Source of the DNA: Diplonema japonicum
Taxonomy: Eukaryota; Euglenozoa; Diplonemea; Diplonemida; Diplonemidae
NCBI GenBank assembly: GCA_964019335.1
Contig: OZ025665.1
Span: forward strand, 407,398-471,397
DNA length: 64,000 nucleotides
Direction: 5' to 3'
Of the stretch, positions 21,201 to 30,312 are shown piece after piece. The translations under genes were made by a program, and so were the position numbers. The stretch's first letter is position 1. Every line of letters begins with the position of its first letter. The notes under the pieces are model-generated. The model was not told the origin of the DNA. It saw only the letters and a program-made list of their open reading frames with translations, and did no database searches.

Positions 21201-24200
21201 ACTGCGGACTGCACGCACACCAGCTCGTCGTACGAAGTCACAGAAACCAATCGTCCGCTGTAGTGTTCCGACCACTCACCGCCCGCCAGCGATGCTTCAT
21301 CAGCACACAGCTGCGCTGCAGTTGTGTAAGACACAGTTGTTGTAGTGACTGCCCTGATGCATTTTGTACCGCATTGTGTATAGTTAGCCGGGCATGACAC
21401 CATAGAAGGCAGCGCCCCCGCGCCCAGGTGCATGTCATGGCCTATGACACCACCGTTGTGCAGATATGGATGGTCCTGCGTGAGCTGCGATCCGTCCGAA
21501 GAAGTTGTGTCGTTTCCGTCCACCCACAGCTGTACCCGGCCTGTGCTCTTGATGGTGATGGCCACGTGGTGCCATTCAAGGTCGCAGAGAACATCCGCAG
21601 TGCTCGTGATGTCTTCCTGCGCACCGCCGTGCACCTCGCTGTAGGCGAGGGTACTATTCAAGAGGTACAGCATGCTGCCTCGTGTGGCCACCCCGCCCCA
21701 CCACAGTAGCGGCTGTACTCCTTCGCAATCAGTCATCCTTATCAAGCCCTCCCAGGACATGGGCACAGGTCTTACCACAGAGCCTTTCCCTGCATCCCAC
21801 CGCATAAGACCAGAAGAGTTTCCAAACCAGCATACATGGTCTCCTATAATATAGTCGTACTTCAGCGCCACGCCTTGGACTGTAGGATTCCTGCCGTAGC
21901 CGGTGGTATCATCGAAAGTTCCATTGGAGCACCACGTGCCGAGCAGAGTCCCTTTGCTGCTCGCGATGTCCCGTATGTCGTCCCTGGAAAGTGCTTTGTC
22001 GTACACTCGCAGGTTCTCCATCTCACCTGAGTAGTATACTCCGTTCGCACGGCCTACTTCAAAGGTCCCTCCAGATGTCCAGTCGTGCCGCCCGCCACTC
22101 CAGCCGACCAGCATACCATCTAGGTAGATGGAAAGAATGGTAGTCGTCGTGAGTGTCACAGCCACATGGCGCCACACATTGAGGCCTGCAGACGTGCAGA
22201 GCGGGACCTCTGCTTTAGTCACTGCCGCTGTCGATGTCGTGTCGCCCGACGTGAAGTACAACCTGCCAGTGCTGGACACTCCTACGGACTGTATGTTAGT
22301 ACCGTCAGTCCAAAACACTAAATGGCCTGATGCTGACCCACAAGCAGCATCGAGCCTCAACCAAGCGGTTACTGTGAAGCTATAAGGTCTGTGCACCATA
22401 GAGGACCCTGAGACAGACAAATACCCAGACGACATCGAGCACCCCCCACCGGTAGCTTCGCTGACCCCTGTGGTCACAGTTACATGCTTGTATCCTGAAG
22501 AGTCTTCGATGGTGCCCCTTGTGCAGTATCTTCCGATCATCCCACCATTGGAACAAAGTACAACAGGTGTGTGCAGCTGTAGCATGCTTGGCATTGGGGA
22601 GCACACAGGGCTGTCGATGTCGTCGTGGACCTTGCAACCTTCAGGGCGGTGCTCGAGAGGGAACTGCACGGCTTGGCAATTTTCTGTTGATAAGCATAAC
22701 TGCTTGCACTGTTCCAAAGTGAGGCCTTCGTACTGGGAATAACCTGCTGAGCATGTCCCTCGACCTGCAACCCACAACGTCCTGCAGTTGGTTGCCTCGT
22801 TGAGTTCCGCCTGAGACAGTGCGTAGTTGTACACACGGAAGTCCGCTATCGCAGTCTCGGTACTGCCTGTCCAGTCGTTGTTCACGATATTGTCCCACCG
22901 CTGCCCGATACGCATGTACTCTGTGCCGGTAATGGGCCATAGGGAGTCGGTGCCATTTCGCTTCTTGGTTTTGAGCCCGTCATAGTAAAAGTGCGCCTCT
23001 CCCCTCGAGCCAGGAACAACCACAGCAAGATGGTGCCATGACTTGTCGCAGTAGCCAGGAGACCGTACTTCTAGGTCTGTTTCTATGCCTTCTGATGCGT
23101 CACAGGGAACGTGGGAGATTTTTGAAAACTGAATGCCTTCATAACACGTGTTGCATTGATATGCTGGCTTCGTGATATTCTGTGCGGCACTGGCGTAACA
23201 GTTCACGTCGTTGTAGAAGTCCATTGACACCGCAGACCTGCCCGTCAGTGACATCTTTATATACAAACTAGTGCGCTCCATGGTGCATGGCTCTAGCCAT
23301 ATCTGGCAGGTGTCTAATGGAAAGTCGTAGCTCGCCCACCCCGAGGTGTTCGAGCACGGGGACATGCCGCAAGCTGTAAAAGTAACCGTCGTGCGCGTGG
23401 TTGGGAACACACCCCCGAGCCGCCCCTCGTCGAACCTTGGCTCATACCCACCACCCTTCAGTTCCAGATAGCTGAAGTCGTTCCTCACCATGGTGAACCA
23501 GCTGCCTTGGTCGGTTGGGTAGCATGCTGTCCCCGCTTGCAGCCTGCGCGTCCACAACGAGATCGTAAATGCTTGCGGCCTATCGAAAATCTTGTTGATC
23601 TGGAGATAGCCCCCTTCCACTTGGCACGTTGCGTACCCGAAGTAGTCCTCGTACAGTGTGCTCACAGCACCTGACGCCGACCCGTCCCTACCCCAGCCGG
23701 ATGTGTCTTCTGTGCCACCCATGCAGAGCTGCATTAGAAGACCAGGGACGAATCCTGCTTGTTGGACAATTTCAGAAGGAGCAAGAGAGCGGCTGAAGAG
23801 CTTTACAGCGCTGAGGTAGCCAGTGTGGCCTAGCGTGGTGGAAGTAGTTGGGGATGTCCAACAGCCGATTGTAGCGTGTGTGAAGATCGTCTGAGTTGTG
23901 TCGGGGGTGAGACTATCAGCAGACCGTATAAAAAGCCCTACAGGTGCCCCGTCATGGTACACCGTGACCGAGTGGTCGGCATCGATAGTGACTGCCACAT
24001 GGTGCCATTCGTAGTCGCAGACGCGGTGTGACATGGTCCACGAGGGGCGGGTGTGGTACTCGACACCGTCAGCGTCACGCTCCCTCCATGCCATGTAGTA
24101 GTTGATCCCGAAAGACGCCTCAGCAGCGTCGCCAAACCATCCAAACACTGCTCCACGCGGGTCGGTGTAGTCCACTGTAGTCCAACAAGGATCTCCAGTA

Positions 24201-26581
24201 GGAAGCAGCTTCATCCACGCCATGACAGTGACAGCCTTCGGCCTGCTTTTCAACATTGGCACTGTGATACAAGCATCAGCAGTTCCATCGAACAGACATT
24301 TCCCGTGCTGTGCGTCACCAAATGTCACCCCTGTGCCTGCGTACCCACGGCGCTTGAACACAGACAAATCCTCTCCTAGGTCGGATTCCCCGTTGCACCA
24401 TTCTCCCGACAGTCCATTGCCACTGATATCCCTTGTGACATCCTCCGCACTCAGACCTGTCGTGTGCATTTTCACGTCGTGCAACTGAGCAGCTGTGCCC
24501 ACCCACCTTCCGTCCTCGTACCTCCCGCCTATCCTACTCTGTGTGGATGGGTACACGGACGTATCATTCTGCAGCATCGCGAGGTCCGTCCGTCCTTCAA
24601 ACGCGTTTACGCCATCCATGGTAACCTGCACGGTGCCGTCGGTGTGCACGGACGCAGCAATGTGGACCCACACGTTTTCTATATCACTGCACGTGATGTA
24701 CTGCCAAGTAGCAGTGCCAGAAGTAGTGCCAAAGCCCACCTCGAGCTTCCCGATGGGGTTTTTGTTGAGCGACACGAAAGATGACGCTAGACTGGAGTGC
24801 CATCCGAGCAAAGCGGAGAGGTGGGCAGTTAAGTTGTAGGCGTTAGAGAAGTCACATGTCTCCCACTTCACCCACGAAGAAACAGTCATAGGGAGGTTAA
24901 GGGTGGTTGCAGGGAGGGATGCGGAGTGGCCGTTCATGCTGCAGGCCCGTTTACCGCCTGTGAGCACGCCAGAAAGGCACCCCTCCGGCTTGCCGTGTTG
25001 TCTGTACCCACTGGTGTCATCGAAGCCACCTGAAGAACACCACCTCCTCACCACCCCCATCCTGTCCCCCGCCAGTTCATGATCCGACATCACCTTATTG
25101 TACATCTTCACTCCATATAAATTTCCCTTCAGAAGGGATGTGCTGCTGGACCCGTCACTGCCGACCCGAAGTGTGTCCATGGTTACTACACCCACCCACT
25201 CTGTGTGCTCTGCCGCCTTGAGCCCGTTCACCCACAGTACTGTCTTCCCTGATTGGTACTGCTGCACAGCAATGTGCTTCCAAGACCCTTTGTCGATCTT
25301 CAAGCTTGTAGTTAAGGTAGCCGTGGATAACACCCATTGGAGAAACCCATTGAAGAGACGGAGGTGAAGAGTAGTACCCCACCTAAGGATCGTGGCGTAT
25401 AGGGAACAAGAAGGGTCAAGGTAGACCCATAAAGTAAGGGTTGCAGGGAAAGGTATGGCGGATGAGGTATATTGCAGGGTGTTGGTGGTGATGGAGTACC
25501 CATCGAACCTGCAAGTGTGTGGGAAGTAGTGGGTGCTGACAATATGCACTCTGCCGCCTTTAAGAATCTCGTGGGAAGAGTCCCAAGCAGGCCCGTCACA
25601 GAGGTTGAGGTAGGGCGTCTGCTGCAGCTTCCGGTAAACAGCAACGAAGCCCTCCCCGCCTGTTTTAAGAGGCGCAAGGGACACATCTTCACCCTTCCCG
25701 GCAAACCCGCATAAATCTTCACCAACGTCGGCCCCATTGGGAGGGTACCCAGCACAGTAGCACATTGACGACCCGTCGGCAGCAGGAGGGGCAGTGGAGG
25801 GGTCGATCTTGGCAAGCCCTGCAACAGGGAAAGCAGCGCACAGTGAAAGACAGGTTTTCAACGTGAACACACGTCCGAGGAACACCCAGTCCGCTTGGGT
25901 CAGAACTTGACAGGAATGGAACACGGGGGTTGTTCCTGTGAGGCTTTCCAAGGCGAGACCTTTGGCTTCAAAACTCTTCAAGACCCCTGAGTACAACCGC
26001 ACATCCGATATCACAACAGTAGAAAGACCATCGGGGTTGATCGTCAAGGTAAGCGCTCCATCGGACGTAGGAAGAGGTGAGGAGTACACGAAGACAGGCT
26101 GCGCCAGTCCATCGAGGTATACGGAGGTAGCTGTTGTGTTCGCTATGGTGGAGTTTTGCTGGGTTTGAGCAACAGCGACGTGATGCCAGGTGCCGTCGAT
26201 GACGTTGCAGAGGGCCTTGTACGCGATTGTCCATTGTTGGTAGATCTCTACTTGTCCTGTGGTGGATATCCTTACCTCCCACCCGTCTGGTAGGGAAGCT
26301 AGTGTGGCGTTGCCCTCAGCTTTGATCCACAGGGAAATCGAACGGGACTCTGAGGCATTTACTGTCCCTTTTGCCCACCCCCCGATGCTTCCTTGCCGGT
26401 TTCCTTTTTCGACTATCTGCAACCCCGAGCTCCATGCGGCCCCCACCGTTTTCACAATTTCTCTTCCTTCTAACGTAGCGTTGAGCGGGAACCTCGCCTC
26501 CAGTACAACCTCGCTGCGGCAGGGGTTGAGGCTTCCTAAGAAACATATTAAACAGAGTGACCAGACATGGCTGTGTTGCAT
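18224..26581 (-). CDS. Giant secreted LamG-repeat protein with C-type lectin and EGF modules
   Basis: A single 8.4-kb intronless frame of 2785 residues. It starts with a signal peptide (about 1-23) and is built from many concanavalin-like/LamG modules. The recognition pattern is a WHHVAV strand, a YLDG or WVDG turn, then VRLY or VKMY. At least five modules open with a Cys-containing Gly-Tyr/Trp header such as FDDTSGY, TEDTSGW or FDDTTGY. Other domains are a WSC/PAN-like Cys block near 220-295, a PAN/apple-like block near 1265-1330, a C-type lectin domain near 1730-1858 (WIG, YVCE) and an EGF-like module near 2137-2170 (CSYRGVCNDMGDCVC). No C-terminal membrane helix is visible, so it is probably a secreted adhesin or cell-coat protein. 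The ATG at 26581 gives the signal peptide; upstream in-frame sequence is poly-Lys. Confidence 0.85.
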   Translation of the reverse strand: MQHSHVWSLCLICFLGSLNPCRSEVVLEARFPLNATLEGREIVKTVGAAWSSGLQIVEKGNRQGSIGGWAKGTVNASESRSISLWIKAEGNATLASLPDGWEVRISTTGQVEIYQQWTIAYKALCNVIDGTWHHVAVAQTQQNSTIANTTATSVYLDGLAQPVFVYSSPLPTSDGALTLTINPDGLSTVVISDVRLYSGVLKSFEAKGLALESLTGTTPVFHSCQVLTQADWVFLGRVFTLKTCLSLCAAFPVAGLAKIDPSTAPPAADGSSMCYCAGYPPNGADVGEDLCGFAGKGEDVSLAPLKTGGEGFVAVYRKLQQTPYLNLCDGPAWDSSHEILKGGRVHIVSTHYFPHTCRFDGYSITTNTLQYTSSAIPFPATLTLWVYLDPSCSLYATILRWGTTLHLRLFNGFLQWVLSTATLTTSLKIDKGSWKHIAVQQYQSGKTVLWVNGLKAAEHTEWVGVVTMDTLRVGSDGSSSTSLLKGNLYGVKMYNKVMSDHELAGDRMGVVRRWCSSGGFDDTSGYRQHGKPEGCLSGVLTGGKRACSMNGHSASLPATTLNLPMTVSSWVKWETCDFSNAYNLTAHLSALLGWHSSLASSFVSLNKNPIGKLEVGFGTTSGTATWQYITCSDIENVWVHIAASVHTDGTVQVTMDGVNAFEGRTDLAMLQNDTSVYPSTQSRIGGRYEDGRWVGTAAQLHDVKMHTTGLSAEDVTRDISGNGLSGEWCNGESDLGEDLSVFKRRGYAGTGVTFGDAQHGKCLFDGTADACITVPMLKSRPKAVTVMAWMKLLPTGDPCWTTVDYTDPRGAVFGWFGDAAEASFGINYYMAWRERDADGVEYHTRPSWTMSHRVCDYEWHHVAVTIDADHSVTVYHDGAPVGLFIRSADSLTPDTTQTIFTHATIGCWTSPTTSTTLGHTGYLSAVKLFSRSLAPSEIVQQAGFVPGLLMQLCMGGTEDTSGWGRDGSASGAVSTLYEDYFGYATCQVEGGYLQINKIFDRPQAFTISLWTRRLQAGTACYPTDQGSWFTMVRNDFSYLELKGGGYEPRFDEGRLGGVFPTTRTTVTFTACGMSPCSNTSGWASYDFPLDTCQIWLEPCTMERTSLYIKMSLTGRSAVSMDFYNDVNCYASAAQNITKPAYQCNTCYEGIQFSKISHVPCDASEGIETDLEVRSPGYCDKSWHHLAVVVPGSRGEAHFYYDGLKTKKRNGTDSLWPITGTEYMRIGQRWDNIVNNDWTGSTETAIADFRVYNYALSQAELNEATNCRTLWVAGRGTCSAGYSQYEGLTLEQCKQLCLSTENCQAVQFPLEHRPEGCKVHDDIDSPVCSPMPSMLQLHTPVVLCSNGGMIGRYCTRGTIEDSSGYKHVTVTTGVSEATGGGCSMSSGYLSVSGSSMVHRPYSFTVTAWLRLDAACGSASGHLVFWTDGTNIQSVGVSSTGRLYFTSGDTTSTAAVTKAEVPLCTSAGLNVWRHVAVTLTTTTILSIYLDGMLVGWSGGRHDWTSGGTFEVGRANGVYYSGEMENLRVYDKALSRDDIRDIASSKGTLLGTWCSNGTFDDTTGYGRNPTVQGVALKYDYIIGDHVCWFGNSSGLMRWDAGKGSVVRPVPMSWEGLIRMTDCEGVQPLLWWGGVATRGSMLYLLNSTLAYSEVHGGAQEDITSTADVLCDLEWHHVAITIKSTGRVQLWVDGNDTTSSDGSQLTQDHPYLHNGGVIGHDMHLGAGALPSMVSCPANYTQCGTKCIRAVTTTTVSYTTAAQLCADEASLAGGEWSEHYSGRLVSVTSYDELVCVQSAVASQSWIGIAASDGMWKYSTGKEVNYWPGDVSMTYGSSLCIASKADGTWATAGCTDSLPYVCELTRSHYFRGFMKDVKLSSVVPNPGSWSGVQVLLEPGSKISPTPTITPPVYSSRCTITSISTATAGVVVTLLPVTADLVLWASGSFIENCVVLFESSTGYLQIPLVLAGIRGGEQVASLRIPFVTGAAIQLGTTPLWVKHATEDSSMRVLTNITIQHTPTPTPIVDSDFVWFRNVANWRHHPHAAVGYSADDCTTIEVGSPVRMGKAATKLQRGPGGTFTLCLKLTNTFLATNTTVSVKGDCNSNGVFLTDKGRCDCYRDEMRGFWDGDGCDTCLAYFYGPSCTRKCSDAYCSYRGVCNDMGDCVCQLGFLGARCQKDLSCDLLQKAVSSDSMHSVKRYHLQASLAEDKGAEWLEREGNATVLPTGTVQLEPGSYLSSTVNITAGSMSLWVRDVTSNGTILCVHSTGSVSSCVGVQREVLYFYVGALEAHGTTPASTLNDHQWHSIAVTWGLGTHIQLFLNGALEAETAGNTTLPFCEGEGCVLKVGGLGMSVKDVRLYYSALDKVTAGEVWEGGITVADCPGQCEADTTLGVFTFAGEMNAGTLKGTANHTVVSSYLTLDGESFFETQVAAPQDAWSVSVWFRTSEASPGCLYAAATTAPSLPPIDYHYMLSSTNGSKVNAYDTTALQVISSAAVTVSFYVEYTATAGSTYTIFRRMKGGSGWTFTATVSSGGSSVTLQASYLTSSVSVALNSVAGNVYRYHVAVRLYGSGAAFELWLDGVQRATTSYTVGSTVPNGPLEVGDGFEGFVRQFRVYHRILDGTELAALHEVRHGVAAHTVCIADGTVIGNIYSTLATREVTGGAVTTDTWHHIAHVFSPLGHLLYVDGIASTGVDWSMSRPVPVPSAYVYAGHGRPPVLHDHDFYFFKGSLSDLRVLSRAITASEVATLSAARNKGSLENSVIPSVSSSETTVKLPRGLVVRKFPTGKRP

Positions 26582-27179
26582 GCCACAACCCCTTCCTTTT
26601 TTTCTGTGTGGAGTTTTTTTTTTTTTTTTCCCTTCGAAAAATAAAAAATAAGACAAGGAAAAAGAATGGAAAAAAAAAAGCCTGATTTTGAAGGTAAAAA
26701 AAAAAAAGACAAGAAAGGTAAAATCAACGCGCTAAAAGAAGAATCGGGGGGGGGGGGGGGGGGGGGGAAGAAGAGTAAAGCACTAATGGTGGGGGCGGGG
26801 AGAGTGAAACAAAAAAGGCAACAGGGGGGGAAAAAAAAGAGTACGAAAGGGGGAAGAATCGAGGTGGGGAGATCTTTTCAACAATAGGAGTTTTAAAATT
26901 GTTTTTTTTTCTTCTTTTTGCTTTATTTCCTTCATGGTTGTGCGGGTCTTTTTTTTTTTATATATGTACCTTCCAAGAAAGTACAAAAAGATTTGGGAAG
27001 TGAGGGAAGAACCAAAAAAAAAAAATGGAACTCCTTTCCCTTTAGATCTTAGAAAATAAAGATGAAAGGTATGGGTCCTAAAAAAGAGGGAAAAGAGGGA
27101 TTCTATGCAAAACACAAAAAAGTAATGAAAGTGGAGTTGGGCCAACAAGCCGGGAATAAAAGAAATAGAACAAAGAAAG

Positions 27180-27215
<36 letters not shown>

Positions 27216-27413
27216 GTTTTCTTCTTCTTCATTGAAGTATTCACAATTGCCTTTCTATTCTCTCACCTTTTTTTTTTTTTTAAATTTCATCGTTTCAAAA
27301 AAAAAGAAAATTCACCACAAAGGGGGGAAAGGGGATATAAAAAACCTGTGGGGGGTGGTCAACAAAAAAACACCCCCCCCCAAGGACAGAATGAAACAAT
27401 CAAAAAATCTTCT
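26582..27413. other. Low-complexity spacer
   Basis: About 830 bases of A runs, T runs, a poly(G) run near 26745-26767 and a poly(A) run near 27180-27212. No credible gene on either strand; the open frames are homopolymer translations. Confidence 0.6.
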
Positions 27414-28113
<700 letters not shown>

Positions 28114-28302
28114 TTAATCTCCCATTCTTTTTTTTAAAAGAAACCGTGTAACTAACTGTTTTGGAAAAAAAGGGGGGGGGGAGAGGGGAGGGGAAAACAA
28201 AAAAAGGAAGAAGAAGAAGAGGGAGGGGTGGGTAACTCACCAGTTTTGTTCCTTTGTGCCAATATGTGTGTATTTCAAACGGGCAGGTCCCGTTGCTGAA
28301 CT

Positions 28303-28342
<40 letters not shown>

Positions 28343-28495
28343 CTCCAACACTTTCTCACACCTTGGGACCTTCACCTCGATAATTCGCGGAGAGAAGATA
28401 GTCACCTGCTGGGAAGGCCCCAGTTTCATATTGATCGCCCGCGCATTGCCGGAGGGCGCAGCAGGCGGAGGTGGCTCAGAGGCAGCGGAAGACAT
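28114..28495 (-). CDS. Three-exon micro-gene, 81 residues, unknown
   Basis: Three short exons can be joined in phase 0: 28352-28495 (48 codons), 28241-28300 (20 codons) and 28114-28155 (13 codons plus TAA). The introns are 51 nt (28301-28351, GTGTTGG, poly(A), AACAG) and 85 nt (28156-28240, GTGAGT, pyrimidine-rich, AACAG). The protein starts with a Pro-rich segment, has a central IIEVKVPRCEK strand, then CPFEIHTYWHKGTKL, and ends in a basic tail. I do not recognise the family. Support comes from in-phase junctions, good splice-site matches and non-repetitive composition of all exons. The short length and lack of homology keep confidence low. Confidence 0.45.
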
Positions 28496-28556
28496 CTTCT
28501 TTATTCTCCTTTTTTTTTTTGTGTCCTCTCCTTTTAAAGAATTCCAGTTTTCCAAG

Positions 28557-28592
<36 letters not shown>

Positions 28593-28668
28593 ACCAACTT
28601 TAAACAATATTATGAGTGTTTGGGAGGGTCAACATGGTGGCGGGAGGAACTTTTTTTGTTCTCTTTTT

Positions 28669-29124
28669 CTAAATCCCCGTATCATCGTCAACAGGGTTAT
28701 GCCTGAACAACCAGTCAGCCAAGTAGTCTATGGGGTCCTCAGGCCGCTGCTCACATACTTCTATAATGCCTTTTGTGAGGACTGGTATGACGTTGGTCAT
28801 NNNNNNNNNNNNNNNNNNNNNNNNNNNNNNNNNNNNNNNNNNNNNNNNNNNNNNNNNNNNNNNNNNNNNNNNNNNNNNNNNNNNNNNNNNNNNNNNNNNN
28901 NNNNNNNNNNNNNNNNNNNNNNNNNNNNNNNNNNNNNNNNNNNNNNNNNNNNNNNNNNNNNNNNNNNNNNNNNNNNNNNNNNNNNNNNNNNNNNNNNNNN
29001 TCCCGTCGTACTCTGACGACGTGCCAACTACTTCAAACTCTGCATCTGAAAGTTTTTTGCACAGCACCTTTCCCAAATGCGTGTCGATATGGCTTACAAA
29101 TGCTTTCTTTCCGTTGCTCTGCAT
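28669..29124 (-). CDS. AK7: AK7-like protein with DPY-30 tail, interrupted by assembly gap
   Basis: The coding sequence is visible on both sides of a 200-N gap (28801-29000). The N-terminal part (from ATG 29124) begins with GKKAFVSHIDTHLGKVLCKKL, like the Rossmann-type N terminus of adenylate kinase 7. The C-terminal part is a DPY-30 motif (VIPVLTKGIIEVCEQRPEDPIDYLADWLF) followed by a short tail ending at TAG 28669. AK7 combines these with a central adenylate kinase domain and serves motile cilia. The kinase core is not visible and would need far more than the 67 codons the N run represents, so the gap is probably a placeholder length. Other DPY-30 proteins are possible. Confidence 0.6.
   Translation of the reverse strand: MQSNGKKAFVSHIDTHLGKVLCKKLSDAEFEVVGTSSEYDGXXXXXXXXXXXXXXXXXXXXXXXXXXXXXXXXXXXXXXXXXXXXXXXXXXXXXXXXXXXXXXXXXXXMTNVIPVLTKGIIEVCEQRPEDPIDYLADWLFRHNPVDDDTGI
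28801..29000. other. Assembly gap (200 N)
   Basis: Exactly 200 unresolved bases, a round number typical of a placeholder, lying inside the AK7-like coding region. Confidence 0.98.
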
Positions 29125-29675
29125 TTTCCCCCCTTCTTTTTTTCTTTCTTTCTTTTTTTTCTTTTTTTTTTTTTTTCTTTTTTTCTTTTTTTTTTTTTTT
29201 TTGAATAAAAAGATTAAGGAAGAAGGGGGGAGGTTGAAGGAAATTACTGTAAAGCCCAATTAATTCCGGAAGGAAAAAAAAAAAAAAATTACCGAAAGCT
29301 TTTCGGGCGGACCGGGACTTCCGGGAATTTATTGTTTTTACAGTAAAGATTTAATAAGTAATAATAATAATACTGAATAAAAGCAAGAAGATTCTTACCT
29401 CCCTCCCCATATATTCCACTACCCCTCAAATTTTGGGTACAATGAAAAATAGTTTTTTCCTCTTTTTTCTTTTTTTCTTGTTCGTTATGATTCTTTTGTT
29501 TAATGATCTAGCAGCCTGAGGGACAATTAAGAGAAAGAGAGGGAAAGGGGGGAAAACAGTGTACTGACATCGCACATCGTAAAGTGCACGGTAGCGTCGT
29601 GGGGCAGCAACGAACCCACCACAAAAGGCAATAAAAGGCAAGGGTGAAACAATAGGCTAATCTCCCCACCCTAAA
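29125..29675. other. Spacer without recognised gene
   Basis: Long T-rich runs near 29143-29202, a short A run near 29274-29288 and about 350 bases of mixed DNA (29300-29675). Minus-strand open frames here (for example 29426-29641) have no recognisable domain. Confidence 0.5.
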
Positions 29676-30122
29676 TCACAAGGACACTGCCCGTCTTCGC
29701 TTAGGGGCTGCTTGTTCGGTCGTTCTGTATTGCACCAGTTTTGCAAGGTATTCAACGGACTGTTTTTTTTTTTTCCTTCTCTCGGTTCATACCCCAGTGT
29801 CTTTCGCACGTTTCTCAGAGTGTGTTTGAAGGACAAGCTTCAGGAACTTAAACTCGTCCTCTCTTGCTGTGTGTGTGTACTCCGTTTCGATAATGCCAGG
29901 AGGCCCGCAATTGAAAGAGTCCGGATGACTGTTCATTTTCCTTTCGATTCTCTCAGTGAGCTCCTTCCCGGTCACCACTTTGTTCTTTTTCGCACCTTCT
30001 TGTCTAGTCTTCTTGATGGCCCCAGACCCCGCCTTTCGCCGGTCTTTTTTCTTCCCTGAATTGAGCGCCAGTTTTTGGAAAGACGAAGTGACATTTTCTA
30101 TGGGTGAGCTGGGCCACTCCAT
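29676..30122 (-). CDS. Small basic protein, two exons, 33-nt intron
   Basis: Exon 1 is 29793-30122 (110 codons) and exon 2 is 29676-29759 (27 codons plus TGA), separated by a 33-nt intron (29760-29792) starting GTATGA and ending AACAG. Unspliced, the frame stops at a TGA that is created by the intron's own GTATGA. The 137-residue product is Lys/Arg-rich, has a central segment NCGPPGIIETEYTHT and a helix with EFKFLKLVLQTH that continues across the junction into SVEYLAKLVQ, and ends in KRRRAVSL, a nuclear-localisation-like tail. Family and function are not recognised. Helix continuity across the junction supports the splice. Confidence 0.55.
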
Positions 30123-30203
30123 TGTGTGTGAGGTTTGAAACGAACTCCTTTTTTTTTATTTGGTAAGGCAGGGGAAAAAAAAAAAACCGGCAAACTATTC
30201 AAG

Positions 30204-30235
<32 letters not shown>

Positions 30236-30312
30236 ATCAACCACCAACCTTGTATATGCGTTATTTTACTAACATACATTCAAGAAAAAAAAGGGGGAGA
30301 TGCCATAATTGT

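Noticed and set aside
18224-26581. Long plus-strand frames opposite the LamG gene
   Set aside because: Antisense shadows with no domains; the minus frame has consistent modules and a signal peptide.
28114-28495. SAP18-like identity for the three-exon micro-gene
   Set aside because: Only a loose resemblance in one strand; key SAP18 motifs are missing.
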